Counted from the stretch's first letter, positions 35,109 to 44,936 are shown. The stretch is 64,000 nucleotides of DNA from Acidobacteriota bacterium (GCA_029781975.1 JAKOVQ010000016.1:186001-250000); one strand, 5' to 3'. Translations and numbers: made by a program. Notes: generated by a model from the letters alone, not told the origin.

Positions 35109-38003
35109 CTAGAAGGTCCCGCTCCCGATGTAGAAGCTGACCTGCCAGTCGGAGGTGTTCTTGAAGTCCCAGAGGCGGGCGAAGTCGACGTTCCAGGGGA
35201 TCCCGAGGAAGAAGACGGTGAAGCCGGCGCCGTAGGCGGAGCGTCCGTCCTTCAGCTGTCCGTCCACGGCGAAGTGGAAGTCCTGGTCCTTCAGCCACGC
35301 GGCGCCGATGTCGAAGAAGATCCGCCCCCGGACCCCGGAGAAGTTGAGTCCGAACCCCGTGGCCAGGACGTCGATGAGCGGGAAGCGGAACTCCGAGTTG
35401 ACGTAGAAGGCCCGGTTGCCGATCTGGGTCCTGTAGTCGGCGCCGCGGAGGGTGTCGAGGCCGCCGAAGTAGAAGACGGTCGGCGCGTTCCCCTCGGAGC
35501 GCCCGCCGAAGCCGCGGAAGGCGAAGAGGGTCCGCCGCGAGATCGGAACGTAGGCGCGGGCCTCGCCGTAGACGTCCGACGTCAGGGTGCCGCCGTCGCG
35601 GAAGTCGGGGAGGTACCGGAACGCCCCGGTCAGGAGCTGCCCGCCGTGGGGGCCGAACGACCGGTAGCGGACCGAGTCGAACGTGAAGCCGGCGCCGGCC
35701 TGGAGCGTGTTGTCGGTCCGGGCCTCGTAGGTGGTGACCTGCGTCCCGTCGATGTTGTAGGCGAGGAGCGGGACGTCGAGCGTCCGGGAGAGCCCGCCCA
35801 GGAGCCCCTCCACCCGCGTGTACCGGTTGATCGGGTACGAGAGGATCCCGTCGAGGCCGGTCTCCTTGAAGATCCGGTCTCCCTGGACGTACGTCCCCTG
35901 CTGGTAGTCGACGCCGACGAAGTAGCTCCGGTTGTCGTAGGCGTGGAGCCCCCACTGGAGGCGGCGGGCCATGTTGAAGTAGACGAGGTCGAGGTTCGAG
36001 TAGCCGGCGATGGAGTCCCACCGGAAGAGGACCCGGCGGTCGCCGAGCATGTCCGAGAAGCTGAGGTAGATGCTGGAGACGAACGTCCCGTCGGAGCTGA
36101 CGCCGGCGTTCACACCCGCGTCGTCGACGAAGAGCTTGAACTTGACCTTTCCGAGCTTGTCGGGGTCGACCGTCACCTCGACGGCGGGGACGAAGCCGGC
36201 CACCGCCCCCTGGAGCATCGGCTGCGGCGGCAGCGCTTTCTCCTCCAGCTTCCGGAGCGGCTTCTTGGCGTCGGCCATGTAGAGCTGGAAGCGCCCCGCC
36301 TGGTATCCGGTGAAGAGGACCTTCTCCTGGCCGTCGGGCCCGACGAAGGGGGCCGGGCCGATGGCGGCCCCGATGACGTCGGTGTACTGGTAGAGCTCGC
36401 CGGTCGCGAGGTCCTGGGCGTAGACGTTGAAGATGCCCCCCCGCGACGACGCGAAGTAGAGCCGCTTGCCGTCGGCGGAGAGCGCCGCGTCCTCGTCGTT
36501 CGCCTCGCCCCACGTCACCTGCTCCACCTTGGAGGGGTCGTCCACCGGGAAGCGGACGATCTTCGTCAGGCCGGCGACGATCTTCGAGTGGTAGACGTAC
36601 TTCCCGTCCGGGGAGTAGACGGGGGCCGTGTCGTAGGCCTCGTCGTTGGTGAGGTTCGTCACCTCACGCGTCGCCAGGTCGATGGTGAAGATGTCGCGCG
36701 AGTTGTTCGCGATCCCCGAGAAGATGACCTTCGTCCCGTCGGGCGAGAAGGAGGGGGAGAGCGGCATGTCCGCCCCCACCTTGATCCGCGACAGGAGCTT
36801 GCCGTTCCGGGCCGAGAAGATCATCAGCTGCCGGCCGCGCTCGCGCCGGGCGAAGACGGCGATCCGGTCGCCGTCGGGGGCGAAGGAGAGGTCGCGGCCG
36901 CTCTCGGCCCCCTGCGTGAGGAACTGTGCCGAGATGTACTCGTACTTCGTGGTCCGGCCCGGCGTCAGGTCCTTGTAGAGCCGCCGCGTCTTGGCGGAGA
37001 AGAGCGCGATGTCGATGTCGTCCTTGTAGGTCGTCAGCGTCGCCACGAACTCGCCCGAGGGCGACGGCGCGGCGCCCACCTCGTAGGAGGCGCGCGCGCC
37101 GGGGCCGACGCGGTAGCGCTCCCCGTACTCGGACGCCTCTCCCTTCACGGCGAGAAGGGGGAGGTACTTCCGGCGGAGGTAGCGCCGGAACTTCAGGTCG
37201 AAGTCGTCGGGCTCGACCTCGAAGGCGCGCTTCAGGGCCGTCGCCACGTCGCGGCCGAGGAACGACCGGAACTCGAAGATCAGCTCCCGGACGGCGTCGC
37301 GCCCCCACTCGGACTCGATGAACTCGAAGAACGCGTGGCCGTAGCGGTAGGCCGGGTAGCCGCTGATGTCGACCCGGGTGATCGGGGGGATCTGGTCGGA
37401 GTTGACCGCGTCCCGCAGGAACATCCGGTCCTTCTCGTCCTCGTCGTTGGCGAAGTAGGACGCCATCCCCTCCATGAACCAGGTGGGGACCGGGGTCGTC
37501 AGGACGCGTCCGAGCCTGCCGCCGAAGAGGATCTCGTACTGGAAGATGTGGGTCAGCTCGTGCTGGATGAGGGCCTGGAGCTTCTCGTCCGGCAGGTCGA
37601 TCGGGAGGACCATCCGGTTCCGGGCCGGCTCGGCGAACGCCCCCACCCCCTCGGGGATGAAGTTCAGGATGACGTTGTTCTGCTCGAAGTCCGAGTGGCT
37701 CGCGTAGTAGAGGAGGGGGATCGGCTTCGGGACCTGGTAGTTGAGGCGCCGGGAGAGCTCGTCGTAGGCCGACTCGGCCATCGACGCCACCTTCCCGAGC
37801 GCCTTCTTCTCGCGGTCGTAGTGGTAGATCTGGAAGTGCGTCGACGCGTAGACGCTCCACGTGAAGGTGTCGTAGACGATCTTGTTCTGGCCCTGGGCGC
37901 GGGCCGGCCCCGGAACGAGGAGGAGGGCGGCCGCCGCCGCGGTCGAGAGGGCCGCCGAGAGGGCCGAGACCGCCCTCCCCGCGGCGCGCCTAGTCGAAGA
38001 CAT
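35109..38003 (-). CDS. Secreted gluzincin-like peptidase domain + TolB/PD40 beta-propeller + BamA-like outer-membrane barrel
   Basis: Signal peptide; ALIQHELTHIFQYE...PTWFMEGMASYFAND (HExxH...E); repeated SPDGTKVIFSG / SPDGKYVYHSK / SADGKRLYFAS; C-terminal barrel with terminal Phe. Confidence 0.85.
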   Translation of the reverse strand: MSSTRRAAGRAVSALSAALSTAAAAALLLVPGPARAQGQNKIVYDTFTWSVYASTHFQIYHYDREKKALGKVASMAESAYDELSRRLNYQVPKPIPLLYYASHSDFEQNNVILNFIPEGVGAFAEPARNRMVLPIDLPDEKLQALIQHELTHIFQYEILFGGRLGRVLTTPVPTWFMEGMASYFANDEDEKDRMFLRDAVNSDQIPPITRVDISGYPAYRYGHAFFEFIESEWGRDAVRELIFEFRSFLGRDVATALKRAFEVEPDDFDLKFRRYLRRKYLPLLAVKGEASEYGERYRVGPGARASYEVGAAPSPSGEFVATLTTYKDDIDIALFSAKTRRLYKDLTPGRTTKYEYISAQFLTQGAESGRDLSFAPDGDRIAVFARRERGRQLMIFSARNGKLLSRIKVGADMPLSPSFSPDGTKVIFSGIANNSRDIFTIDLATREVTNLTNDEAYDTAPVYSPDGKYVYHSKIVAGLTKIVRFPVDDPSKVEQVTWGEANDEDAALSADGKRLYFASSRGGIFNVYAQDLATGELYQYTDVIGAAIGPAPFVGPDGQEKVLFTGYQAGRFQLYMADAKKPLRKLEEKALPPQPMLQGAVAGFVPAVEVTVDPDKLGKVKFKLFVDDAGVNAGVSSDGTFVSSIYLSFSDMLGDRRVLFRWDSIAGYSNLDLVYFNMARRLQWGLHAYDNRSYFVGVDYQQGTYVQGDRIFKETGLDGILSYPINRYTRVEGLLGGLSRTLDVPLLAYNIDGTQVTTYEARTDNTLQAGAGFTFDSVRYRSFGPHGGQLLTGAFRYLPDFRDGGTLTSDVYGEARAYVPISRRTLFAFRGFGGRSEGNAPTVFYFGGLDTLRGADYRTQIGNRAFYVNSEFRFPLIDVLATGFGLNFSGVRGRIFFDIGAAWLKDQDFHFAVDGQLKDGRSAYGAGFTVFFLGIPWNVDFARLWDFKNTSDWQVSFYIGSGTF

Positions 38004-38709
38004 AGCGGTTGGCCTCCCGCTCCCTGACGACGAAGAGGCCGAGGAGCTGGTTCTCGAGGGCGAAGAGGTTCTCGAAGAGGCCGACCATCTCGTCCACGGC
38101 GCGGCGCGGCTTCTCCTTGGAGTCCTTGAAGGTCTCCTGGAAGAGCTTCGCTCCCGTCCGCCCGTCGAAGGCCAGGACGGTCACCTCGAACGTGAACCCG
38201 GTCGACTCGACGAGGACCTGCCGGTAGTAGGTCCGGCGGTCGATCGGGCTGACGTACTCCTCGGTCTTGTACCCCGACTTGTCCTCGACCTTGAAGTCGA
38301 CGATCCCCGAGAGGACGATGTCCGCGCCCAGGCGGGCGCCGAGCGCCTTCCAGAACTCGGTCGCCTCGCCGAGGTCCTTCAGGTTGCTCGCCGGGAGCTT
38401 CACGTCGGCCGGCATGGTGACGACGGTCATCTTCGTCCGCTTCGCCAGCTGCTTGCCGAAGTGGCGCCGGAACTCGGTGTCCAGGTCGAGGTCCCGGTAC
38501 CGCGCCGAGTCCTTCCTCTCGGTGAGCTTGGAGGCGACGAGGAAGGGGGCGAGGGTGATCCGCTCGCGGCCGGTCACCGCGAGCTTCGGGCGGAGCGGGA
38601 GCTTGAGCCGGACCTCCCCCGCGCCGGCGGCGAGCGGCCGGGCGGGAAGCACGGCGGCGAGAGAGGCCAGCGCGGTGGCCGCGGCGAGCAGGCGACGGGA
38701 CGCTCTCAT
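37990..38709 (-). CDS. Secreted protein with CsgG/LpoB-like alpha-beta domain
   Basis: Signal peptide MRASRRLLAAATALASLAAVLPARPLAA; ITLAPFLVAS...FRRHFGKQLAKRTKMTVV...LGARLGADIVLSGIVDFKVEDKSG; overlaps 35109..38003. Confidence 0.6.
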   Translation of the reverse strand: MRASRRLLAAATALASLAAVLPARPLAAGAGEVRLKLPLRPKLAVTGRERITLAPFLVASKLTERKDSARYRDLDLDTEFRRHFGKQLAKRTKMTVVTMPADVKLPASNLKDLGEATEFWKALGARLGADIVLSGIVDFKVEDKSGYKTEEYVSPIDRRTYYRQVLVESTGFTFEVTVLAFDGRTGAKLFQETFKDSKEKPRRAVDEMVGLFENLFALENQLLGLFVVREREANRYVFD

Positions 38710-39281
38710 CTCGGGGTCGGCGTGGGAGTCGGTGCCGGCGGCGGCGCGGCGGGCGGTGCGGGGGCCGGCGCTCCGGGGGGCGACGCCGGCTCGCCGGCCG
38801 GGGCGGCCACGGCCGGCGCCGCGTGCGTCCCGGGCTGCTCCGGCGTCGCGGCCGGGGCCGCGGGCGGCGGGGGCGACAGCGACGAGCCCCCCGCGCGCTG
38901 GAGGGCCGTGTAGTACTCCGCGAAGCGGGCGTAGTTCCGCTTGATGTACGAGTCCTGGGGCTGGAGCGCCAGCGCCTTCTTGTACGCCGAGAGGGCCCGG
39001 GCGGGCTCCCCCACGGCCTCGAGCGCGACCGCGAGGTTGTTCTGGATCTGGGCGTCCTCGGGGGCGAGCTCCGCCGCCTTCTGGAAGCGGAAGAGGGCCT
39101 CCCGCCAGAACCCCTTCTTCGCCATCTGCGCGCCGTACGCCTTCTGGGACTTCGCGTCGCTCTTCGGGACCGACGCGCACCCCGCGGCTCCCGCGAGCGC
39201 CAGGGCGAGGGCCCCCGCGAGCGGGGCGGTGCGCGAGCGGCGGCTGATCCTCTGCACGGGCGGGGGCATTATAGTCGGCAC
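38706..39281 (-). CDS. TPR-repeat lipoprotein with Pro/Ala-rich C-terminus
   Basis: Lipobox LALAGAAGC; TPR units (EALFRFQKAAELAPEDAQIQNNLAVALEAVGEPARALSAYKKALALQPQD). Confidence 0.82.
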   Translation of the reverse strand: MPTIMPPPVQRISRRSRTAPLAGALALALAGAAGCASVPKSDAKSQKAYGAQMAKKGFWREALFRFQKAAELAPEDAQIQNNLAVALEAVGEPARALSAYKKALALQPQDSYIKRNYARFAEYYTALQRAGGSSLSPPPPAAPAATPEQPGTHAAPAVAAPAGEPASPPGAPAPAPPAAPPPAPTPTPTPR

Positions 39282-39298
39282 CCTTCACCGGAGAGCCC

Positions 39299-40459
39299 AT
39301 GGAAAGCAATCCCGGGACCGTCCGCGCCGACCTCGAAACAGGCCTCGGCTTCTGCCTCCTGGCCCGCGGCGCGGCCGCGCGCGCCCTCCGAAGGCTCCTC
39401 GCCGCCCGGGGGAGCGCGGCGGCCGTCCTCGAGCTGTCTCCCGCGGAGGCCGCGGCGCTCGCCGGCGAACCCGTGGAGGTCGTCGCGCCCCTCCTCGCGC
39501 CGGAGCGGGCTCCCGGGCTCGCCGGACAGCTCCGGCGGGCCGCGGCGTGTGGCGCACGGACGATCCTCCTCACCGACCCCGAGTACCCGCCGCTCCTCAG
39601 GGAGACCGCCGACCCGCCTCCGGTCCTCGTCGCGCGCGGGCGGGAGCTCGGGGCGGGCCCGGCCGTGGCGGTCGTCGGCTCGCGCCGGGCGACGCGGGCG
39701 GGGCTCGAGGCCGCGCGCGTCCTCGCGGGAGGCCTCGCCCGGGCCGGGGTCACCGTCGTCTCGGGCTTCGCCCGCGGGATCGACGCGGCTGCCCACGCCG
39801 CCGCGCTCGACGCCGGCGGCACGACCTGGGCGGTCCTCGGCTGCGGCGCCGACGTCTGCTACCCGGCGGGACAGGCGGCGCTCCTCGACCGCGTCCTCGG
39901 CTCGGGCACCGTCCTCTCCGAGTGGCCCCTCGGGACGGAGCCGCTCCCGTTCCACTTCCCCGTCCGCAACAGGATCATCGCGGGGCTCTCGCGGATGGCC
40001 GTGGTCGTGGAGGCGGCCGAGCGGAGCGGATCGCTCATCACCGCCCGCTGCGCCGCCGAGGCGGGGCGGGACGTCGGCGCCGTCCCCGGGCCCGTCGCCT
40101 CCCCCGTCTCGGCCGGGACGAACGCCCTCCTGAAGGACGGGGCGATCCTCGTCCGCGACGCCGCGGACGTCCTCGCCGAGCTCCCCGGGGAGGACCGGTC
40201 GCGCCTCGGCCTCGCCGGGACGGCCGGCGTCCGTCCGGCGGCCCCCCGGGCCGGGGCCGCGCCGGAGGGGCTCGACCCGGACGCAGCGGCGGTCTGGAGC
40301 GCCCTCGACCCGCGCGAGGAGCGGGACGCGGACCTCCTCGCCGAGGCGTCGGGCCTCCCGGCCGACCGCCTTTCCGCGGCCCTCGTCCTCCTGGAGCTCC
40401 GGGGCCTCGCCGAAGCTCTCCCGGGGGCGCTTTTCGTCCGCCGCGCGGCGGGGGCTTGA
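39299..40459 (+). CDS. dprA: DNA-processing protein DprA
   Basis: YPPLLRETADPPPVL...VAVVGSRRATRAGLEAARVLAGGLARAGVTVVSGFARGIDAAAHAAAL...PLHFPVRNRIIAGLS. Confidence 0.96.
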   Translation: MESNPGTVRADLETGLGFCLLARGAAARALRRLLAARGSAAAVLELSPAEAAALAGEPVEVVAPLLAPERAPGLAGQLRRAAACGARTILLTDPEYPPLLRETADPPPVLVARGRELGAGPAVAVVGSRRATRAGLEAARVLAGGLARAGVTVVSGFARGIDAAAHAAALDAGGTTWAVLGCGADVCYPAGQAALLDRVLGSGTVLSEWPLGTEPLPFHFPVRNRIIAGLSRMAVVVEAAERSGSLITARCAAEAGRDVGAVPGPVASPVSAGTNALLKDGAILVRDAADVLAELPGEDRSRLGLAGTAGVRPAAPRAGAAPEGLDPDAAAVWSALDPREERDADLLAEASGLPADRLSAALVLLELRGLAEALPGALFVRRAAGA

Positions 40460-40484
40460 CAGGCGTGGCATCGTAACCGGCCCC

Positions 40485-43112
40485 ATGTCGAAGTCGCTCG
40501 TCATCGTCGAGTCCCCCGCCAAGGCCGGGACCCTCGCCAAGTTCCTCGGGCGGGACTTCACGGTCCTCGCCTCGTACGGCCACGTGCGCGACCTCCCGAA
40601 GAAGGGGATCTCGGTCGACCGCGAGAACGGCTACGAGCCGACCTACGAGCTCCTGGCCGGCAAGCAGAGGACGATCGCCGACCTGAAGAAGGAGGCGAAG
40701 GGAGCCGGGGACATCTACCTGGCCGCCGACCCCGACCGCGAGGGGGAGGCCATCTGCTGGCATCTCCACGAGATCCTGCGGCCGGGGGCCCCGAACGCCC
40801 GGTTCCATCGCGCCGAGTTCCACGAGATCACGAAGAGCGCGGTCCAGCGCGCGATCGAGCACCCCGGGGAGATCGACCTGAACCGGGTCAACGCCCAGCA
40901 GGCGCGCCGGATCATCGACCGGCTCGTCGGCTACGAGGTCTCGGACCTCCTCTGGAAGAAGGTCTGGCGCGGCCTCTCGGCGGGACGCGTCCAGACGGTC
41001 GCCCTCCGCGTCATCGTCGAGCGCGAGGTCGAGCGCGAGCGCTTCACCCCCGTCCCCTACTTCACCCTCCCGGCGACCGTCCGGAAGGGCGACGCGGCCT
41101 TCCCCGCCCGGGTCGTCGCATGGCGCGGGACGCGGCTGAAGTTCGACGGGAGCGACCCGCGGCTCGCCACGCGCGACGAGGCCGAGGCGGTGAAGGCGCA
41201 CGTCGACGCCTCGCGGCTCGAGGTGGTCTCGGTCGAGTCCCGGGAGAAGCGGACGCAGGCGGCTCCCCCCTTCACGACGCCCAAGCTCCAGCAGGCCGCG
41301 GCGCGGAGCCTCGGCTTCTCGGTCCGCCGGACCATGCAGGTGGCGCAGCGGCTCTACGAGGGGAAGCCGATCTCGGGCCGCGGCACCATCGGCCTGATCA
41401 CCTACATGCGGACCGATTCGACCCGGACGGCCGAGGAGGCGCTGGCCGCCGTCCGCGACTACATCGGGACGACGTACGGAGCCGACGCCCTCCCCGACCA
41501 GCCGCGCCGGTTCAAGCAGAAGAAGGACGCCCAGGACGCCCACGAGGCGATCCGGCCGACCTCCCTGGACCTGCCGCCCGAGGCGATCGCCGCCGACCTC
41601 GCCCCCGACGAGCTGAAGCTCTACCGGCTGATCTGGAGCCGGTTCGTCGCCTCGCAGATGAGCCCCTCGGTCACCGACGTGACCTCGGTGGAGATCGAGG
41701 CCCGCGCCGAAGGCTCGCCCGACCGGGCGCTCCTCCGGGCGTCCGGCTCGGTCCTGAAGGACCCGGGCTGGCTCCGCGTCTACGGCCAGGTGGCCGACGC
41801 CGAGGAGGGGGTGGGGACGACGAACGGCGATGGGGGCGAGGGCGGCGACGAGGGGAAGGTCCGCCTCCCGCAGCTCGCCGAGGGGGATGCGCTCCTCCTC
41901 GCCGACCTCTCCGTCGAGGGGAAGGAGACGCAGCCGCCGCCCCGCTTCAACGAGGCCTCGCTCGTGAAGTTCCTCGAGGAGAACGGCATCGGCCGCCCGT
42001 CCACCTACGCCGAGATCCTCCGGAAGATCGAGGACCGCGAGTACGTCAGGAAGAAGGACCGCCGCTTCCTCCCGACCCTCCTCGGGCGGATCGTCGTCGA
42101 CCTGATGAAGGACGGCTTCGACGACTTCTTCCAGACCGAGTACACGGCGCGGATGGAGGAGGAGCTGGACGAGGTCGAGGAGGGGACGCTCGACTGGCGG
42201 CAGGCCCTCGCGGAGTTCGACGGGAAGTTCGTGAAGGACCGCGACCGGTCGCTGAAGAAGATGGCCTCGATCAAGGCCGGGATCCCGCTCGCCGAGGTGG
42301 CGACGCGGTTCCCCGACTTCCCCCTCCCGGAGGGGGTCGGAACGACCTGCCCGAAGAGCGGGGACGCGCTGAAGCTCCGGATGGGGAAGAACGGCGTCTT
42401 CATCGCCTGCGCCGGCTACCCCGACTGCGACTTCACCGTGAACGTCCCGGAGCCGGAGGAGGACGAGATCGACGCCTCCGAGCTCGAGGGGCAGACGTGC
42501 GAGGAGTGCGGGAGCCCGATGAAGCTCCGCTCGGCGCGGGACGGCTCGACGTTCCTCGGCTGCACGGCCTACCCGAAGTGCCGGAACACCGTCGCCGTGA
42601 AGGTGGCGGGCGGGAAGGCCGAGGCCAAGCCCGACCTGCCGACGGGCGAAACGTGCCCCGAATGCGGCCACCCGCTCGTCTCCAAGCACGGCCGCTACGG
42701 GGACTACGTCGCCTGCTCGAACTATCCCGCCTGCCGGTACAAGCCGCCGAAGCCGGTCATCTCGACGGGCGTGACCTGCCCGGAGTGCGGGACCGGCGAG
42801 ATCCTGGTCCGCCGCGGGCGGTTCGGCCCGTTCTACGGCTGCTCTCGCTACCCGGCGTGCGGGAAGAACTTCCGGGTGCGGCCCGTCCCGAAGGCGTGCC
42901 CCTCCTGCGGCGCCCCCTACCTCCTCGTCCGCGACCGGAAGGCGGGGCCCTTCTTCGTCTGCGAGAAGGAGGGGTGCGGATTCGACGAGCCGGCCTCCGA
43001 CCTCGACGCCTTCGCGCCGGTGGCGCGCGTGATGGCGGCCGCGGCCGCGGCCCCCGCGACGCCCCCGGCCCGCAAGGGGGCTCGGAAGGAGAGGCGCCGG
43101 ACGGCGCCCTAG
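40485..43112 (+). CDS. topA: DNA topoisomerase I with tandem C-terminal zinc fingers
   Basis: KSLVIVESPAKAGTLAKFLGRDFTVLASYGHVRDLP...DPDREGEAI...LITYMRTDSTR; multiple CxxC..C..C modules. Confidence 0.98.
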   Translation: MSKSLVIVESPAKAGTLAKFLGRDFTVLASYGHVRDLPKKGISVDRENGYEPTYELLAGKQRTIADLKKEAKGAGDIYLAADPDREGEAICWHLHEILRPGAPNARFHRAEFHEITKSAVQRAIEHPGEIDLNRVNAQQARRIIDRLVGYEVSDLLWKKVWRGLSAGRVQTVALRVIVEREVERERFTPVPYFTLPATVRKGDAAFPARVVAWRGTRLKFDGSDPRLATRDEAEAVKAHVDASRLEVVSVESREKRTQAAPPFTTPKLQQAAARSLGFSVRRTMQVAQRLYEGKPISGRGTIGLITYMRTDSTRTAEEALAAVRDYIGTTYGADALPDQPRRFKQKKDAQDAHEAIRPTSLDLPPEAIAADLAPDELKLYRLIWSRFVASQMSPSVTDVTSVEIEARAEGSPDRALLRASGSVLKDPGWLRVYGQVADAEEGVGTTNGDGGEGGDEGKVRLPQLAEGDALLLADLSVEGKETQPPPRFNEASLVKFLEENGIGRPSTYAEILRKIEDREYVRKKDRRFLPTLLGRIVVDLMKDGFDDFFQTEYTARMEEELDEVEEGTLDWRQALAEFDGKFVKDRDRSLKKMASIKAGIPLAEVATRFPDFPLPEGVGTTCPKSGDALKLRMGKNGVFIACAGYPDCDFTVNVPEPEEDEIDASELEGQTCEECGSPMKLRSARDGSTFLGCTAYPKCRNTVAVKVAGGKAEAKPDLPTGETCPECGHPLVSKHGRYGDYVACSNYPACRYKPPKPVISTGVTCPECGTGEILVRRGRFGPFYGCSRYPACGKNFRVRPVPKACPSCGAPYLLVRDRKAGPFFVCEKEGCGFDEPASDLDAFAPVARVMAAAAAAPATPPARKGARKERRRTAP

Positions 43113-44164
43113 GCGCGGACCGGCCGTCCGCCCTTCGGGTCCGGAGGGTCGGCCGGGACCGGGAGGCCGGGGCGTCCGGCCGCCGCGAGGAGCGCCGCCA
43201 GCGGGGCGGCGTGCCCGGGCGGGACGATCGAGGAGGCCCGGAGGAGCTCGCTCCTCGCCTCGTCGCCGAGCGACGGATCCGTCAGCAGCGTGGAGAGCGC
43301 CGGCCACTCCGCGCGGAACGCGAGGTGGCGGACGAGGACCCGCAGGGCCTGCGCCTCCTCCCAGGAGGACCGGTCGCCCCTCGACCGCACGGCGAGCCGC
43401 CTCAGCGCGGGCTCGGCCGCGGCGAGGTCCGCGCCGGTCCCGGCGAGCTTCTCGAGGAACGCGAGGGCGTAGATCCGCGCGTTGCCGCTGCAGCCTGCCA
43501 GCGCAGGGACCGCGGCGGAGACGTCCGCTCCGTGGTCGGACAGCTCCTCGAGCAGGCGGACGGCGCAGGGGCTGTTCCGTTCCCGGAGCCGTTCCGCCGC
43601 GGCGGCCACGAGGGGGCCGGCCTCCACGGGGCGTCCGGCCCGGACGACCGACAGCAGGGCCCCGACGGCCGCGTCCCCGGCCTCTGCGTCCCCGACGAGC
43701 GCCACGAGCCGTGGGACCGCGCCGCCGGGATCCGAGCCGCGGGCCACGGCCTTCCCCAGCAGCTTCGCCGCGCGGGCCCGGACGGCGGGGGCGGGATCGT
43801 CGAGGAGGCGGACGAGCTCCTCCAGCGCCGCCCGGGCGACGGCCGGGTCGGCGGCACGGAGCCCCTCGAGGTCGGGGTCGCCGAGCCCCCCGGCACCGGC
43901 GACCTCGAGAGTCCCGACGTCCGGCGGCGTGGCGGATGGGGACAGGCGGCGCAGCCTGCGGCGCGTCCACTCGAAGCACATCAGGCCCTCGGCCTCTTCG
44001 ACGAGGTCGAAGAGCGAACCGCAGCCGGGGCAGCGGCGCCGGTCGAACGGGAGGGGCTCGAGGGCCGCGAGGCCGGCCGGCTCCGGCCGGTCGTCCCCGC
44101 CCGGGCCCGCCTCGCCCCACCAGAGGTCGTCGGTGACCCACGCGCACGCCGGGCATTCCGCCAT
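43109..44164 (-). CDS. Zinc-ribbon plus HEAT-repeat protein
   Basis: MAECPACAWVT...RRCPGCGSLFDLVEE, then helical repeats (LVRLLDDPAPAVRARAAKLLGKA). Confidence 0.75.
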   Translation of the reverse strand: MAECPACAWVTDDLWWGEAGPGGDDRPEPAGLAALEPLPFDRRRCPGCGSLFDLVEEAEGLMCFEWTRRRLRRLSPSATPPDVGTLEVAGAGGLGDPDLEGLRAADPAVARAALEELVRLLDDPAPAVRARAAKLLGKAVARGSDPGGAVPRLVALVGDAEAGDAAVGALLSVVRAGRPVEAGPLVAAAAERLRERNSPCAVRLLEELSDHGADVSAAVPALAGCSGNARIYALAFLEKLAGTGADLAAAEPALRRLAVRSRGDRSSWEEAQALRVLVRHLAFRAEWPALSTLLTDPSLGDEARSELLRASSIVPPGHAAPLAALLAAAGRPGLPVPADPPDPKGGRPVRA

Positions 44165-44219
44165 CGCCGGGATTCTCCGCCGGCCGCGCGGCCGCCGGCA
44201 ACGGCGCGGGGGCCGGGCG

Positions 44220-44936
44220 CTAGCCCCGGACGGCCCGGAGGCAGGTGCGGAACCGGCAGAGCGCGGCCCTGGGGAAGAGCCGGTCGATGCCGCCGAGGAG
44301 CGGGTAGGGGCTCGCGGAGAAGAAGAGGTCCTCGACGGCGAACCCCGCCTCGGCGACGAGCCGCTCCACGGCGGACGACGGCCGGACGGCGATGTGGTCC
44401 GGCTGCTGGAGGCCCGGGACTCCCGCCTTGATCCTCTCGGCCCAGTGGTCCCGGTTCGGCGTGTAGATCGACAGGGCGCCTCCCGCGACGAGGACGCGGC
44501 GCGCCTCGGAGAGCGCCGGGGCGAGGACGTCGTCCTCCACGTGCTCGACGAAGTCGGCCAGCAGGACGAGGTCGAACGAGGCGTCCGCGAAGGGCGACAG
44601 GTCACTCGCGTCGGCCACCGCGAACCGGACGTTGGCGGCCCCCCGCTCGCGGGCGAGCTCGGCCGCCTTCGCCACCGCGGTGCCCGACGCGTCGATCCCG
44701 ACGACGGAGCCGACGCGGGGGGCGAGGAAGAACGCCGTGTCGCCCCGCGCCGACCCGAGCTCGAGGACCCTCAGGGCGGGGTGCGGCCGGACGAGGCGGA
44801 CGAGCGCCGCGTCGCGCTCGCGGTACTTCCGCCGGTTCCTCAGGAACCAGTGCGGCCGGTACATGGCGTCGTAGTACGCGTCGTCGTAGACGTGCGCGTT
44901 CGGGGCGAAGTCGGGCGGCGCCGGCATCCGCGCCAT
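44220..44936 (-). CDS. Class I SAM-dependent methyltransferase
   Basis: LRVLELGSARGDTAFFLAPRVGSVVGIDASGTAVAKAAELA...FDLVLLADFVEHVEDDVLAPALSEARRVLVAGG. Confidence 0.88.
   Translation of the reverse strand: MARMPAPPDFAPNAHVYDDAYYDAMYRPHWFLRNRRKYRERDAALVRLVRPHPALRVLELGSARGDTAFFLAPRVGSVVGIDASGTAVAKAAELARERGAANVRFAVADASDLSPFADASFDLVLLADFVEHVEDDVLAPALSEARRVLVAGGALSIYTPNRDHWAERIKAGVPGLQQPDHIAVRPSSAVERLVAEAGFAVEDLFFSASPYPLLGGIDRLFPRAALCRFRTCLRAVRG

Noticed and set aside
35046-38027. 993-aa plus-strand ORF
   Set aside because: Antisense to the protease-propeller-barrel gene; V/E/D/R-rich translation with no motifs.
40038-44201. 1387-aa minus-strand ORF
   Set aside because: Antisense to dprA/topA; low-complexity R/G/P/D-rich translation typical of shadow ORFs in high-GC DNA.
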